Numbered from the stretch's first letter, positions 26,282-35,996 are shown. The stretch is DNA of 64,000 nt from Sphingobacterium spiritivorum ATCC 33861 (GCF_000143765.1 NZ_GL379770.1:2282459-2346458), one strand, 5' to 3'. Notes: generated by a model not told the origin, from the sequence alone. Translations and numbers: made by a program.

Positions 26282-27832
26282 ATGAAAAAGGTTTTTATTA
26301 TCCTATTTATTCTGCTTCTTATTCTTATCAGTATAGTCGTGGTCAAAACAATGACTTACCCTTTTGGAAAAATTCCGGCTTCAGCCGATACAGATCCGCA
26401 AACTACTGTACCTGTCAGTGACTCTGCGGTATATCGTTTTGCTCAGGGCATCCGAATCCCAACAATATCTACCGGCTCTATGGGAACATTTAACTTTGAA
26501 CCTTTTGAACGCTTTATCGCATATTTACAGGAGACTTACCCTGAAGTGCATAAGGGTACTGAACGGTATACTGTAAATAATCAATACGGACTGGTATTCC
26601 GATGGAAAGGCAAAAACAGCTCACTAAAACCTATTCTGTTTCTATCTCATATGGATGTCGTTCCTCCGGGCGATGCTCCTGTCAAAAACAATGATTCCAC
26701 TTTTATCTACAATATAAAAGACAAGCCATTACCTGCTGTAACAGAGATTTCCAAAGAATGGTCCTATGCCCCATTCTCCGGAGCCGTCAGTGACGGACGT
26801 ATATATGGCCGGGGTACACTGGATATGAAAAGTATGCTTTTTGCATTGTTGGAAAGTATGACAGCTCTTATGAAAAGGGGTTATGTACCCGAACGGGATA
26901 TTTATCTGGCATTTGGTTGTGATGAAGAAGTAGGCGGAAGTAAAGGCGCGAGTGAGATTGCTGCTGACTTCAAACGTAAAGGTTTACATTTTGATGCAGT
27001 ATATGATGAAGGTGGTATTATTATGCAAAAGGGCGCTGTAGAAGGTGTAAATACGGACGTAGCTCTGATCGGCTGTGCTGAAAAGGGTTTCCTTTCCGCC
27101 AGAATTAAAGTTAGCGGTCTGGGTGGTCATTCTTCTATGCCACCTTTACAGAGCGCTATCGGCAAAGCAGCGATCATTATGCAACGTCTCGAGGAAAATC
27201 AAATGAAACCCTATATTACGCCTGTGATCGGAGATTTCTTTACCAACGTTGGCGGAGATATGAGCTTTACTGCGCGAATGGCTATTGCTAACCGCTGGCT
27301 GCTTGAGTCTGTACTTTTGAGTAAATTAACCTCCAATAATGCAACAAACGCACTTGTGCGTACTACTACGGCACTTACCATGATGGAGGGTAGCGACGGC
27401 ACAAATGTCTTATCCCCACAGGTAGAATTTGTGGTCAATTTCAGAATATTACCCGGCAACACGGTAGCTGAAGTAAAGGATCATATTGCAAAAGCTTGTG
27501 AGGGATTCGATGTACAAGTGGAAGAGGTGGATAATACTCGTGAGGCTTCTAAAATTTCTGCAACGAATACAAAGGCATATGAAGTGATGGAGAAGACTAT
27601 TCGTGAAATCTATCCTCATGTATTGATTACACCTTACCTGACTGTAGGGGGAACGGATGCCTACAAGTATGAAATTGTAAGTGATAATGTATATCGATTT
27701 ATTCCTTTTTCCATTAATTCAGCGGAACGACAAAGCATACACAGCACTAATGAATACATCAGCATCGCTAATTATGGCCGTATGATTCAGTATTTTTCTT
27801 CAATAATGAAAAATTATGATGCAATGCCGTAG
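26282..27832 (+). CDS. M20 family zinc peptidase (carboxypeptidase S-like), membrane-anchored
   Basis: Di-zinc exopeptidase of 516 aa anchored by one N-terminal helix (about 4-24), with the catalytic part outside the cytoplasm. Zinc ligands and catalytic residues: FLSHMDVVPPGD (His and catalytic Asp), GRGTLDMK (bridging Asp), CDEEVGG (Glu-Glu), VYDEGG and the late His in RQSIHSTNEY. The dimerisation insert VSGLGGHSSMPP is present. Similar to eukaryotic CPS1 and bacterial M20A peptidases. It stands alone between two direct copies of a composite repeat, with no other genes. Confidence 0.92.
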   Translation: MKKVFIILFILLLILISIVVVKTMTYPFGKIPASADTDPQTTVPVSDSAVYRFAQGIRIPTISTGSMGTFNFEPFERFIAYLQETYPEVHKGTERYTVNNQYGLVFRWKGKNSSLKPILFLSHMDVVPPGDAPVKNNDSTFIYNIKDKPLPAVTEISKEWSYAPFSGAVSDGRIYGRGTLDMKSMLFALLESMTALMKRGYVPERDIYLAFGCDEEVGGSKGASEIAADFKRKGLHFDAVYDEGGIIMQKGAVEGVNTDVALIGCAEKGFLSARIKVSGLGGHSSMPPLQSAIGKAAIIMQRLEENQMKPYITPVIGDFFTNVGGDMSFTARMAIANRWLLESVLLSKLTSNNATNALVRTTTALTMMEGSDGTNVLSPQVEFVVNFRILPGNTVAEVKDHIAKACEGFDVQVEEVDNTREASKISATNTKAYEVMEKTIREIYPHVLITPYLTVGGTDAYKYEIVSDNVYRFIPFSINSAERQSIHSTNEYISIANYGRMIQYFSSIMKNYDAMP

Positions 27833-27884
27833 ATAGTATACATAAATTGCAGGCTCAAGAGAATTTAATAAAATATTATTTCTT

Positions 27885-27964
27885 GCCGGTACTAAGGCGA
27901 GGTCCTGAATGTATATTGATTAACCTCTCTTACCTACGGGCATCTCTCCTTAACAAGGATAGAA
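27885..27964. repeat. partial CTCTCC-family repeat right of the M20 gene
   Basis: Matches the second half of the composite repeat: AAGGCGAGGTCCTGAATGTA through CGGGCATCTCTCCTTAACAA. Same orientation as the left copy. Confidence 0.75.
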
Positions 27965-27995
27965 ATTAATCAGGCTTAACCGTTGTCACTTGTCT

Positions 27996-28018
27996 GGCGC
28001 AAGCATATTGCTTGTGCC
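27996..28018. repeat. hairpin between repeat copies
   Basis: GGCGCAAGC / GCTTGTGCC, a 9-bp stem with one G-T pair around ATATT. Confidence 0.55.
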
Positions 28019-28026
28019 TGTATAGG

Positions 28027-28196
28027 TCTGCCGGTGTGGACACCGACAGACGCAGCCATGAGTACTCATCATAACTAAAGATATCCTCTATCCTCTCTCC
28101 TTTCAGGTTTCAAGGAGGACCTGTTTCGACTCGTCGGAAGGATTAGGAGAGGTTTTGAACTTACATAAATCAACCTCTCTCCTTAACAAGGATAGC
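28027..28196. repeat. composite repeat, right of the M20 peptidase gene
   Basis: Direct copy of the 25955-26138 element: CACCGACAGACGCAGCCATG, ATGAGTACTCAT, CTCTCCTTTCAGGTTTCAAG, GACTCGTCGG and the terminal core, here shortened (the CTGCCC...GGGCAT part is missing). Confidence 0.85.
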
Positions 28197-28240
28197 GTAA
28201 CTGTGGATCAGAACTTAAACTACCCTTTATAAGTAGAAAA

Positions 28241-28969
28241 TTAAATTCTAACTTCAATGTCAGGGTTATATTTCAAGGCCTCTGTCTCCAATATTACGAC
28301 TATCTGCGGTTCTCCGACTGTAAAAAAGTAGGTTTTCTCTTTAATTTTTACACGCACATAATAACCGTTTCGGGGAGCACTCGTGATCTTGATGGACTTG
28401 ATTTCGGACCAGGGGAGCACAAGAATCCGGGCCAATTTAAATACATACAGATTGGAATATCCTATGATGAAAGGAGCATTCATCATAAACTGATTGACCA
28501 GTCCCAGATGATTGTTTACGCTTATCATTTTTTCAAAATGTGCATTATCCAGCTCCATTATAACTTTTGTATAGTTCTGAACAGTCTTTTTGAAAATCAT
28601 CCAGCTAAAAAAACAAGTCAACAGCCCGATTCCTAACATACACACCAACAATATATAACTATCTCTCATTCTTGCATCATACCTTTCTGCATCCAGTCTC
28701 CCATTAAAACTGAGGGTGTCTGATACTGTTATGAAAAAAGGAATAAAGGCTATAATTAAAACAATTATGGTGATAATCCATTTTAGTTGCTGATATCTGC
28801 GGATCATTTTTTTTATATAGAGTTCTCTCTTTTCACTATACAAAAAGTCCCGGTTTGCTTTATAAAAATCTCCGGCTACCGTTTCCTCTTTTACACCCAA
28901 ACCTGAGATCTTCCAGAGAAAGACCAAAGTTATTATCATGACGCCTACAATGATGAAAATCATCTGCAT
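28241..28969 (-). CDS. multi-helix membrane protein
   Basis: 242 aa; helices at about 2-20, 63-85 and 108-130, then a C-terminal soluble region. That region contains LVLPWSEIKSIKITSAPRNG and VRVKIKEKTYFFTVGEPQ (PH-like strands). No catalytic motif. Resembles in plan the protein at 5394-5912. It lies between the repeat region and a run of further small membrane proteins on the same strand, 175 nt apart. Confidence 0.7.
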   Translation of the reverse strand: MQMIFIIVGVMIITLVFLWKISGLGVKEETVAGDFYKANRDFLYSEKRELYIKKMIRRYQQLKWIITIIVLIIAFIPFFITVSDTLSFNGRLDAERYDARMRDSYILLVCMLGIGLLTCFFSWMIFKKTVQNYTKVIMELDNAHFEKMISVNNHLGLVNQFMMNAPFIIGYSNLYVFKLARILVLPWSEIKSIKITSAPRNGYYVRVKIKEKTYFFTVGEPQIVVILETEALKYNPDIEVRI

Positions 28970-29144
28970 ATTGTTATTTTTTGAAATTATCTTTACATGT
29001 ATCTGAAGCTCGTCAGTTTATTTCTCCTAACAGATACCATATTCTGATTTCCCTGTTTCCACGTTTTCTAATATAAGAGCCCTTACATAAGAATATGTAA
29101 TATACACAGGAAATAATAAGGCAAATGCTGTTTATACGCAAGAA

Positions 29145-29450
29145 TTAATAAACAAACTCAAAAAAGTATCCGGCAAAAAGTATCAATACAATCAAAATCA
29201 AACTGATCAGAATCAGACTTGCATTTCGTTTTTTGTGTTCTTTCCTTTTATTAAACCGACAGGCTTCGTAAATAAACAGACCAAGGCTGATAATTGCCAA
29301 ACCGAGGGTCATCTGAAAGAAAGCAATTACACCTTCAAAATTATAATCTCCGTCATCGACAACTGTATATTCTTGTATATAGTCACTCATGTAATAGATA
29401 ACAACTAAAAGCAACAGCAGCAATATTACTCGTATACCAATATATTTCAT
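29145..29450 (-). CDS. three-helix small membrane protein
   Basis: 101 aa with hydrophobic helices at about 6-24, 42-62 and 80-99 and a basic loop (RFNKRKEHKKRN) between the last two. It follows the 95-aa protein by four nucleotides, so the two are surely one transcript. No family recognised. Confidence 0.65.
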   Translation of the reverse strand: MKYIGIRVILLLLLLVVIYYMSDYIQEYTVVDDGDYNFEGVIAFFQMTLGLAIISLGLFIYEACRFNKRKEHKKRNASLILISLILIVLILFAGYFFEFVY

Positions 29451-29454
29451 CGGG

Positions 29455-29742
29455 TTAATATCTTTGTGTATTTAATTTTGATCGTCTGATACGGTATATT
29501 ATAAAAATGATCAAAATGCTGTATATGGAAACAACGATAGAAAAAAGCTGAAAAAATCCTTCTCCAACAGCGCGGCTCTCTCCGGAGCAATCAATCTCGC
29601 TTCCCCATATGTCAATACCTTTTTCTCCCTCATACATACATCCGGTACAGGCCAGATATTCGGGAACCACCAGTCCCACATAGAAAAGCAGTAAAAGAGC
29701 ATATACTGCCAGCAAGAAGATGAAAAGGATTTTTCTAATCAT
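29455..29742 (-). CDS. two-helix small membrane protein with extracytoplasmic Cys loop
   Basis: 95 aa: helix about 4-28, a loop with three cysteines (ACTGCMYEGE, then IDCSGES), helix about 66-86 and a basic tail. The cysteines would lie outside the cytoplasm and could form a disulfide. First gene of a pair with the 101-aa protein. Function unknown. Confidence 0.65.
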   Translation of the reverse strand: MIRKILFIFLLAVYALLLLFYVGLVVPEYLACTGCMYEGEKGIDIWGSEIDCSGESRAVGEGFFQLFSIVVSIYSILIIFIIYRIRRSKLNTQRY

Positions 29743-29930
29743 TCCACCCGATTACTTTATCACTCACTGTATAACTGGATTTCATCTTCCTTTGCAGAAT
29801 TATTTCTCCGATCTGCTATCTTCATCATACACTTTAAGTTCCCTCAGATCCATTTTTAGTATGCCATTTTATTTTTTGTCTGACAATCATCTTCGGAGTA
29901 AAGATTTGTGATTATTTTTCTAAGATACTC

Positions 29931-30437
29931 TTAACCTTCTGTATTTATTTTGATCCCGGCTTTATTAAGAAATTCAATCTGCACTTCTTGAGATTTGTCT
30001 GCAGCCTTATCGACACTTTCCTTTTTGAGAATCAATTCCTTACGAATAGCTTCTCTCGATACACTATCCTGTTCTTCTATATATTTGACGAGTAACGGGG
30101 CATATCCGTCTCCGATTTCGGTCATATAAGCAATCGACGCATCGTGAAATTTATTTGCGATTTCACTATGTGTCAGCTCCTGTGCTTCTGTTTTTATTTG
30201 GTTGGTGTATTTAATAAGGCCATTTGCATTTTTCAGAGCCATATCATAAGAGATTTCGTTATTCGCTTTGCTGATATTGTATTCTCCGTTCATGAGTTTT
30301 TCGTGGCTCTCATCCACTTTTTCCATACAGCTGAGAAACAGGCTGGACATTTTTTCATTGTATCCGTAATCGTATTTACCGCCACATGAGGTCAATACCA
30401 ATAAAGCAATAATAGCTGAGAATAATGTTGTCTTCAT
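29931..30437 (-). CDS. helical lipoprotein
   Basis: 168 aa with a lipoprotein signal (lipobox VLTSC at about 14-18) and an all-helical mature part (SSLFLSCMEKVDESHEKL, then KNANGLIKYTNQIKTEAQEL) similar in feel to LIC11966-type surface lipoproteins. No active site seen. Single-gene unit. Confidence 0.75.
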   Translation of the reverse strand: MKTTLFSAIIALLVLTSCGGKYDYGYNEKMSSLFLSCMEKVDESHEKLMNGEYNISKANNEISYDMALKNANGLIKYTNQIKTEAQELTHSEIANKFHDASIAYMTEIGDGYAPLLVKYIEEQDSVSREAIRKELILKKESVDKAADKSQEVQIEFLNKAGIKINTEG

Positions 30438-30565
30438 AGTTCTTTAAGTTTTATACCGCAAATAACAACTTCTTATGTAAAGTTGTTTAGCTCAATCAAA
30501 ATTCGTTATGCTTCTTTTATTATTCGTTTGTAAAGAAGCTTTATATGCAATGTAATCAATACAAA

Positions 30566-30594
30566 AAACGCATTACCGGATGGGTAGTGCGTTT
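30566..30594 (-). terminator. hairpin terminator of the CAP lipoprotein gene
   Basis: A 12-bp stem with one G-T pair; on the minus strand it is followed by TTTTTTG-like T-run. It lies 58 nt past the stop of the gene at 30652. Confidence 0.75.
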
Positions 30595-30651
30595 CTTATA
30601 TGATAAGCATTTTATATTTTCAGCAGGATATGCCTCTATGCTATTCTCTCT

Positions 30652-31227
30652 TTATTGTAATTGGGTTCCAAATAATTGTACCCAATAAAAACCGGATCCG
30701 GGTGAACGGGCAGCCCCCATTTCTTTGACATCTGCCAGCATAATGTTCTTACAGTGTCCATAGCTGTTTATCCAGGCTTCCACGACTTCCGCTTCCGTTC
30801 GCTGTCCTCTGGCAATATTTTCTGCCGCAAGGCGGTAACTGTATCCGTTATTCTTTAACCGCTGACCAAAGGTTTCCCCTTCGGGGCTGTTGTGTGAAAA
30901 ATAATTTCTGGTTTCCATATCCTGTGCATGTTTCACAGCCGTACCAGCCAGTTTTTCACTCCAGATCAGCGCAGGTACAGCGGGCATTTTATCCACCTTT
31001 TTGGTATCTTTGTCTTTGCATTCACAGCCAGCCACTCTTACTTTATTGACCAGTTCCAGAATAAGTGTATTGTCAAGATTCGTCTGAATTTTAGATTGGT
31101 TTTTGTCTGTCCCCGTCTGGTCTCCGGGTGTTTCAGTCTCTTTAATATCCGCTGATTTTTCACAGGATATTGCACAAAGACCCAAATAAATACTCCCTAA
31201 GAGTATGAATAATCCCCTTTTGTTCAT
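30652..31227 (-). CDS. CAP-domain (SCP/PR-1) lipoprotein
   Basis: 191 aa: lipobox CAISC, a polar linker rich in Thr/Asp/Gln (about 25-50), then a CAP domain. Family blocks: LVNKVR at the start, LIWSEKLAGTAVKHAQDM, the metal-site His in NYFSHNSPEGETFGQRL, AAENIARGQRTEAEVVEAWI and the final GHCKNIMLADVKEMGAA with FYWVQLFG. Two extra cysteines occur early (AGCECKDKD). Bacterial CAP proteins of this YkwD type are secreted; the activity is not settled. Confidence 0.9.
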   Translation of the reverse strand: MNKRGLFILLGSIYLGLCAISCEKSADIKETETPGDQTGTDKNQSKIQTNLDNTLILELVNKVRVAGCECKDKDTKKVDKMPAVPALIWSEKLAGTAVKHAQDMETRNYFSHNSPEGETFGQRLKNNGYSYRLAAENIARGQRTEAEVVEAWINSYGHCKNIMLADVKEMGAARSPGSGFYWVQLFGTQLQ

Positions 31228-31621
31228 TTTTATTGTTTTTAATAGTAGATGTTCTTCTGTTTCAGGTTTACAAACAGGATTTGTATCCCCTTCCTTGTAT
31301 ATTATTTATAAAATAAATTCATATTTCAATTTTATTAGTATGCTAACCTCTGATCCTATCAGGGGCCAGCCCTGTTTTTGAGTTGCAAAGATAGAAAGGA
31401 GCATGATAATCCTGAATTAAACAGTTTGCTTTCCTGAATTTTCTCCGATTAATCAGCTACTCTACAAATATCTATCCAAAATCTAAATCTGGGATAAACT
31501 GACTTTTATACCAGCTTTCAAAATTATTTTTATTTACATGCAAAGGACAATCTGCAGAAGCTGCAAAACAATAACATTTGTTACATTTGACATATAGTTT
31601 ATCTAATTTCATAGTGGAATC
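31228..31621. other. gene-free divergent spacer
   Basis: 394 nt between divergent genes. Contains the short stem CAGGG-CCAGC-CCTG-like element followed by TTTTT at about 31361-31381 and A/T-rich DNA; no convincing ORF or exact -7 box. Confidence 0.35.
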
Positions 31622-32644
31622 ATGAAAAAAATAGGTTTTTTATCCTTTGGTCACTGGGCCAATCATCCTGCATATAGCACACAGACAGCTAGTGATACGC
31701 TGCTGCAGTCTATAGATCTGGCAGTAGCTGCAGAAGAACTGGGTATAGATGGTGCTTACTTCAGAGTACATCATTTTGCAAAGCAACTGGCTTCTCCTTT
31801 TCCGTTGCTTTCGGCTATCGGAGCCAGAACAAGCAGAATCGAGATCGGCACCGGAGTGATCGATATGCGCTATGAGAATCCGTTGTATATGGTTGAGGAC
31901 GCCGGAGCAGCTGATCTGATATCTGGTGGCCGATTACAGTTAGGTATCAGCAGAGGTTCTCCCGAGCAGGTTATTGATGGATGGCGCTATTTCGGCTATG
32001 CACTTTCTGAGGGTGAAACAGATGCGGACATGGGACGACGCAAAGCGCTTGAATTTCTGGAAAGACTCCAGGGTGTAGGTTTTGCAGAACCCAACCCCTA
32101 TCCTATGTTTCCCAATCCACCGGGCCTATTGCGCCTGGAGCCTCATTCTGAAGGTTTAAGGGATCGTATCTGGTGGGGTGCTGCATCGAATGCCACAGCA
32201 GTGTGGGCAGCACAAAACGGGATGCTTCTTCAAAGCTCTACTCTTAAATACGACGAAAGCGGAAAACCTTTTCATGTACAGCAGGCAGAACAGATCAGGT
32301 TATATAAAGAAGCCTGGAAAGAAGCAGGACATACGCGTGAACCCCGTGTATCGGTGAGTCGGTCTATCTTTGCACTGGTCAATGATCAGGATCGTTATTA
32401 TTTTGGACATGAGGCTGACAGAGACGATAAAATCGGCATGATTGAAGCAGATAAACGTGCTATTTTTGGCAGAAGTTATGCTGCAGAACCAGATCAGCTT
32501 ATTCGTGAACTGGCACAGGATGAAGCCATACAGGAGGCAGACACGCTCTTGCTGACTATTCCTAATACATTGGGAGTAGAGTATAATGTACATGTACTCT
32601 CTTCTTTTCTGGAACACGTAGCACCGGGACTGGGTTGGCGGTAA
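31622..32644 (+). CDS. LLM-class flavin-dependent oxidoreductase
   Basis: Luciferase-like (alpha/beta)8 barrel of 340 aa that uses reduced flavin. Family text: IDLAVAAEELGIDGAYFRVHHF, GARTSRIEIGTGVIDMRYENP and MVEDAGAADLISGGRLQLGI (each within limits of the family pattern). First gene of a pair; the next begins 13 nt after its stop and encodes an NADPH/FAD monooxygenase-like protein, so both probably serve one oxidation pathway. Substrate unknown. Confidence 0.9.
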   Translation: MKKIGFLSFGHWANHPAYSTQTASDTLLQSIDLAVAAEELGIDGAYFRVHHFAKQLASPFPLLSAIGARTSRIEIGTGVIDMRYENPLYMVEDAGAADLISGGRLQLGISRGSPEQVIDGWRYFGYALSEGETDADMGRRKALEFLERLQGVGFAEPNPYPMFPNPPGLLRLEPHSEGLRDRIWWGAASNATAVWAAQNGMLLQSSTLKYDESGKPFHVQQAEQIRLYKEAWKEAGHTREPRVSVSRSIFALVNDQDRYYFGHEADRDDKIGMIEADKRAIFGRSYAAEPDQLIRELAQDEAIQEADTLLLTIPNTLGVEYNVHVLSSFLEHVAPGLGWR

Positions 32645-32657
32645 TGCCTAGAGATGT

Positions 32658-33740
32658 ATGGTAAAAAACCTCCGCTTTAAAACTAAAATTGTTGTTATAG
32701 GTGCCGGTCAGGCTGGCCTGTCATCGGCTTATCATCTCAAAAAACTGGGTCTGGAAATCGGCCGGGATTTTATTATTCTGGACGAAGCTCCTCATCCGGG
32801 TGGTGCATGGCAATTCAGATGGTCTTCGCTTACATTGAGTACAGTCAATAAAATTCACGATCTGCCGGGGATGTCTTTTGAAGAAACACTGGAGACAGAT
32901 GAAAAAGAAGTACAGGCCAATATTGCTGTTCCGCATTATTTTGATGCCTATGAAAAGAAATTCGGATTGCAGGTATATCGTCCTTTAAAAGTCGAAAATG
33001 TATATAAACATGAAAATAGATTTTACATAGACACAAATGACACGCTTTTCTCCGCTTTGGGTATAATAAATGCCACAGGTACATGGGAAAATCCTTACAT
33101 TCCGGAATATCCGGGACAAAGTTTATTTACAGGGGAACAATTGCATACCAAAGACTTCCGTAATGCGGATTATTTCCGCAACAAACATGTTGTTATTGTT
33201 GGTGGTGGTATTTCTGCCATTCAGCTACTGGATGAGATCTCTAGAGTTACTACTACAACATGGGTTACCCGTCGTCCTCCGGTATTCAGAGAAGGACCGT
33301 TTGATGATGCTGCAGGACATGAAGCTGTGGCTATGGTAGATGAGCGGGTAAGGCAGGGATTAATACCGCTATCTGTGGTATCTGTTACCGGTCTGCCCTA
33401 TTCTGAAGCTGTCCGGAATATGGAAAAACGTGGTGTTCTACATCGCTTTCCGATGTTTAGTGAAATAACTGCTTCAGGTGTAAAATGGGAAGACGGAAGA
33501 GAACAAAAAGCAGATGTTATTCTTTGGAATACGGGTTTTAAAGGATCACTCGAACATTTGAATCCTGTAGTTCCAAGAGAGGAAGGCGGTGGAATTCTGA
33601 TGGATGGAAGACTGGCAACCAGAGTCGCGAAAGAACCCCGGATTCATTTGGTAGGATACGGTCCTTCAGCTTCTACAATCGGAGCCAACCGTGCCGGGGG
33701 TGCTGCTGCCCGTGAACTGATCAGAACATTAGAATTGTAA
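32658..33740 (+). CDS. FAD/NAD(P)-dependent monooxygenase (FMO-like)
   Basis: 360-aa flavoprotein with an N-terminal FAD-binding Rossmann motif IGAGQAGLSSAYHL (GxGxxG, about 14-19), the flavin-monooxygenase fingerprint FTGEQLHTKDFR (FxGxxxHxxxF/YR) and a second NADPH motif VVGGGISAIQLL (about 175-186). The end LVGYGPSASTIGANRAG closes the FAD domain. Co-transcribed with the LLM oxidoreductase; possible partners in oxidising a sulfur or aromatic compound (inference). Confidence 0.88.
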   Translation: MVKNLRFKTKIVVIGAGQAGLSSAYHLKKLGLEIGRDFIILDEAPHPGGAWQFRWSSLTLSTVNKIHDLPGMSFEETLETDEKEVQANIAVPHYFDAYEKKFGLQVYRPLKVENVYKHENRFYIDTNDTLFSALGIINATGTWENPYIPEYPGQSLFTGEQLHTKDFRNADYFRNKHVVIVGGGISAIQLLDEISRVTTTTWVTRRPPVFREGPFDDAAGHEAVAMVDERVRQGLIPLSVVSVTGLPYSEAVRNMEKRGVLHRFPMFSEITASGVKWEDGREQKADVILWNTGFKGSLEHLNPVVPREEGGGILMDGRLATRVAKEPRIHLVGYGPSASTIGANRAGGAAARELIRTLEL

Positions 33741-33876
33741 TCTTTATCTAAAAAGAAAGAGTTTAATCCCAATAACTGGATCACTATTTTCTTCTATTTC
33801 AGATAGATTATGGAAACATTATACTTGCGCAGGTACAAAATGAGGTTTTATCTCTTTACGTATACTATTACAGTGA

Positions 33877-34572
33877 CTACAATATAAATTTAAGCAAATA
33901 AGCGATGCTGACTAATGTTGCCAGATAAGTGGCGTTACCAAGGAAATAAACAAAAAAAGATTTGATATAATTAATCGCTTTTTTCTCTCCAAAAAACTGG
34001 CCTATAGCCCATATAATATATACAAAGTAAACAATAATTCCAAAAACTGCCACATTTTCACTCTGAACAATATTAGCAACGATTATAAAAAATGCAAAAA
34101 TCAATAATGCTTCACCCAAGACAAAAGACAAGAGCACTAAAATCTCGAAAATATTATATTTGTATTTTCTATAAAATACCTTAATCCATAAAGAAATAAA
34201 AATACCCATGATCAGTTGAGAATAACCCATATTCTTATTTGTCCATGCTCCGATTTCTTTTGAACGTATCTTTCCTTTTAATATTTCCATTGTATCAATA
34301 TTAAAAAAAGACAAATGTATATGTAGAAAGCTCATTAACAGTAAAAATACCACAGAAGAAACAACCAAAAACAATACGGGTTTTACATATTTATCTCTAT
34401 TCTCAAATAAAAACTCTCTAATGGATTTCCCAGGTCTTAATAACAGATTTTTAATTGTAAAAGGAAATCCCTTTTCAAAGTGAATCAGATGCTGAATCTC
34501 ATGTGAAATATAATTGCTATTAATTCTTTTCAATTTCTGGTCTTCAAAATTGCCAGCCTTTTCCTGTTTCAT
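33877..34572 (-). CDS. DUF3667 membrane protein
   Basis: 231 aa. N-terminal block ISHEIQHLIHFEKGFPFTI and LRPGKSIREFLFENRDKYVKPV is characteristic of DUF3667, which is nearly confined to Bacteroidota. Five or so hydrophobic helices follow (from about residue 65). The usual N-terminal zinc-finger half seen in some members is absent. Function unknown. Single gene. Confidence 0.82.
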   Translation of the reverse strand: MKQEKAGNFEDQKLKRINSNYISHEIQHLIHFEKGFPFTIKNLLLRPGKSIREFLFENRDKYVKPVLFLVVSSVVFLLLMSFLHIHLSFFNIDTMEILKGKIRSKEIGAWTNKNMGYSQLIMGIFISLWIKVFYRKYKYNIFEILVLLSFVLGEALLIFAFFIIVANIVQSENVAVFGIIVYFVYIIWAIGQFFGEKKAINYIKSFFVYFLGNATYLATLVSIAYLLKFIL

Positions 34573-34677
34573 TAGTTACTGTTATGTTTTAAATTGAGTT
34601 ACTGTTAATGTTTTTACTGTATGTAAAACACCTTCCTGTCTGTGAATGGCGTGATCAGACGCAGCCTATTTACAGTT

Positions 34678-34953
34678 TTATTTCCATTCATAAGAAAGTG
34701 CCCGTACTATATTAGCAATTGCTTTATCTGCCAAATCATAGTGCTTTTCAATATAAGTATGGCTCGCTTTACATCCTAAAGTTAAGTCACTGTACTTCCA
34801 TAATTCCGCGTCACCTGCCTCTTTCCATATTTTGTTGAACAGATTTACTTCGTCTGTGCTTAATATCTTATTGTCGGAAACAAATCCGTGAAATGTCCAC
34901 GGCTGCGACCAGTCATCAAAACTTATTATTTTGTCTTCAAGATTTTTCATCAT
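34678..34953 (-). CDS. small hypothetical protein
   Basis: About 91 aa from the tandem ATG ATG at 34953/34950 (MMKNLEDKIISFDDWSQPW); the longer frame to 34998 would add an unlikely hydrophobic lead. The C-terminal part (TYIEKHYDLADKAIANIVRAL) is helical. Cytoplasmic. No family recognised. Confidence 0.6.
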   Translation of the reverse strand: MMKNLEDKIISFDDWSQPWTFHGFVSDNKILSTDEVNLFNKIWKEAGDAELWKYSDLTLGCKASHTYIEKHYDLADKAIANIVRALSYEWK

Positions 34954-35158
34954 ATGGATAACAACGTATAAATATGCGAAAGTTTTCACAAAACACACAA
35001 ACTATAATGTATCTGTCCATTTATGAACAACTTATATTTTCAGATCATACAAAATAAAATCGTAAACAATAAGTGTTTATCATCCGGCTACTTTTTTCAT
35101 TTGTTTATAATATATTTGAGCATTAATCAGGTTTTTAAATTAAATCATTTATACATCC

Positions 35159-35569
35159 ATGAAAGCCGGAAGAGCCTTTTTCATCAGTCTTGTATCTGTT
35201 ACTATAGGTTCCATACAAATGGTTTTTTTTCTGCCTGGCGGTGTATCCTGTATTGATGGTAAAAGCTCTTTACTGGATGGAATTTTATTCTATATGCCAA
35301 TACAGTTTGCGGGTGTTTTCCTACTGAGTCTGCTAAATAAGAAAACAGCAGATTTATTTCTTTTGGTGGGAGTCTTGTTGTTTTGGCTATGGGTGAATAA
35401 AGTCGAATTTACCAGCAGACATGCCTGCTGGTCCACCTACACAGATACTGAAATTATCAAAGCTGTATTGCTGAAATCGGCTCTTACCTGCGGGGTCTCC
35501 ATTGCCTTGTTAGGTGTATTTGTGAAATGGTATAAGAGACGTCCCATTAAGACAGCAGATGAATCCTAA
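35159..35569 (+). CDS. four-helix membrane protein
   Basis: 136 aa with hydrophobic helices at about 6-26, 42-60, 65-82 and 102-124 and two cysteines in loops (GGVSC, HACW). No catalytic motif or recognised family; single gene. Confidence 0.65.
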   Translation: MKAGRAFFISLVSVTIGSIQMVFFLPGGVSCIDGKSSLLDGILFYMPIQFAGVFLLSLLNKKTADLFLLVGVLLFWLWVNKVEFTSRHACWSTYTDTEIIKAVLLKSALTCGVSIALLGVFVKWYKRRPIKTADES

Positions 35570-35645
35570 ATATTACATCTACATTATTTAAGCCGGTTGT
35601 GCGGCATTTGGTTTTAAGATACGGACTTATATTGTTTATCCGGGA

Positions 35646-35996
35646 TCAGTCCTCTCTCAGCAAATCAATGACCCGCTCTATCGGACGACCAATCACGGCC
35701 TTACCATCTTTAACGACTATCGGACGCTCTATAAGAACCGGATATTGCAGCATAATATCGATCCACTCTTCGTCCGTATACAAAATATCTTTAAACTTTT
35801 CCTCAAAAATAGCTTCCTTACGTCTGATCAGTTCGATAGGTTTGAGTTGAAGCATATCCAGGATTCGGGTGAGTTCCTCTTTATCTGGCGTATCCGTTAT
35901 ATATTCATGCACCTCTAAATCCGTAGTACAGGCTTTCAACAGCTCCAGTGCAGCCCGACTTTTGCTGCACATATTATTATGGTATATTTTGATCAT
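35646..35996 (-). CDS. arsC: ArsC-family arsenate reductase (thioredoxin fold)
   Basis: 116 aa. The active-site Cys is in HNNMCSKSRAAL, and the arginine of the ArsC (glutaredoxin-coupled) type in LIERPIVVKDGKAVIGRP is present, which favours arsenate reductase over Spx regulators. No arsB or arsR arsenic genes are adjacent (the ArsR at 40.6 kb belongs to another gene set). Such solitary ArsC proteins (YffB/ArsC-like) may have other reductase roles. Confidence 0.88.
   Translation of the reverse strand: MIKIYHNNMCSKSRAALELLKACTTDLEVHEYITDTPDKEELTRILDMLQLKPIELIRRKEAIFEEKFKDILYTDEEWIDIMLQYPVLIERPIVVKDGKAVIGRPIERVIDLLRED

Noticed and set aside
25955..28196. A composite transposon carrying the M20 peptidase
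   Set aside because: The flanking repeats are non-coding palindromes; no transposase frame or terminal inverted pair is present.
31361..31381. Short CAGGG/CCCTG stem with T-run in the spacer before the flavin oxidoreductase
   Set aside because: Five base pairs only and no gene for it to end; noted in the spacer entry but not called as a terminator.
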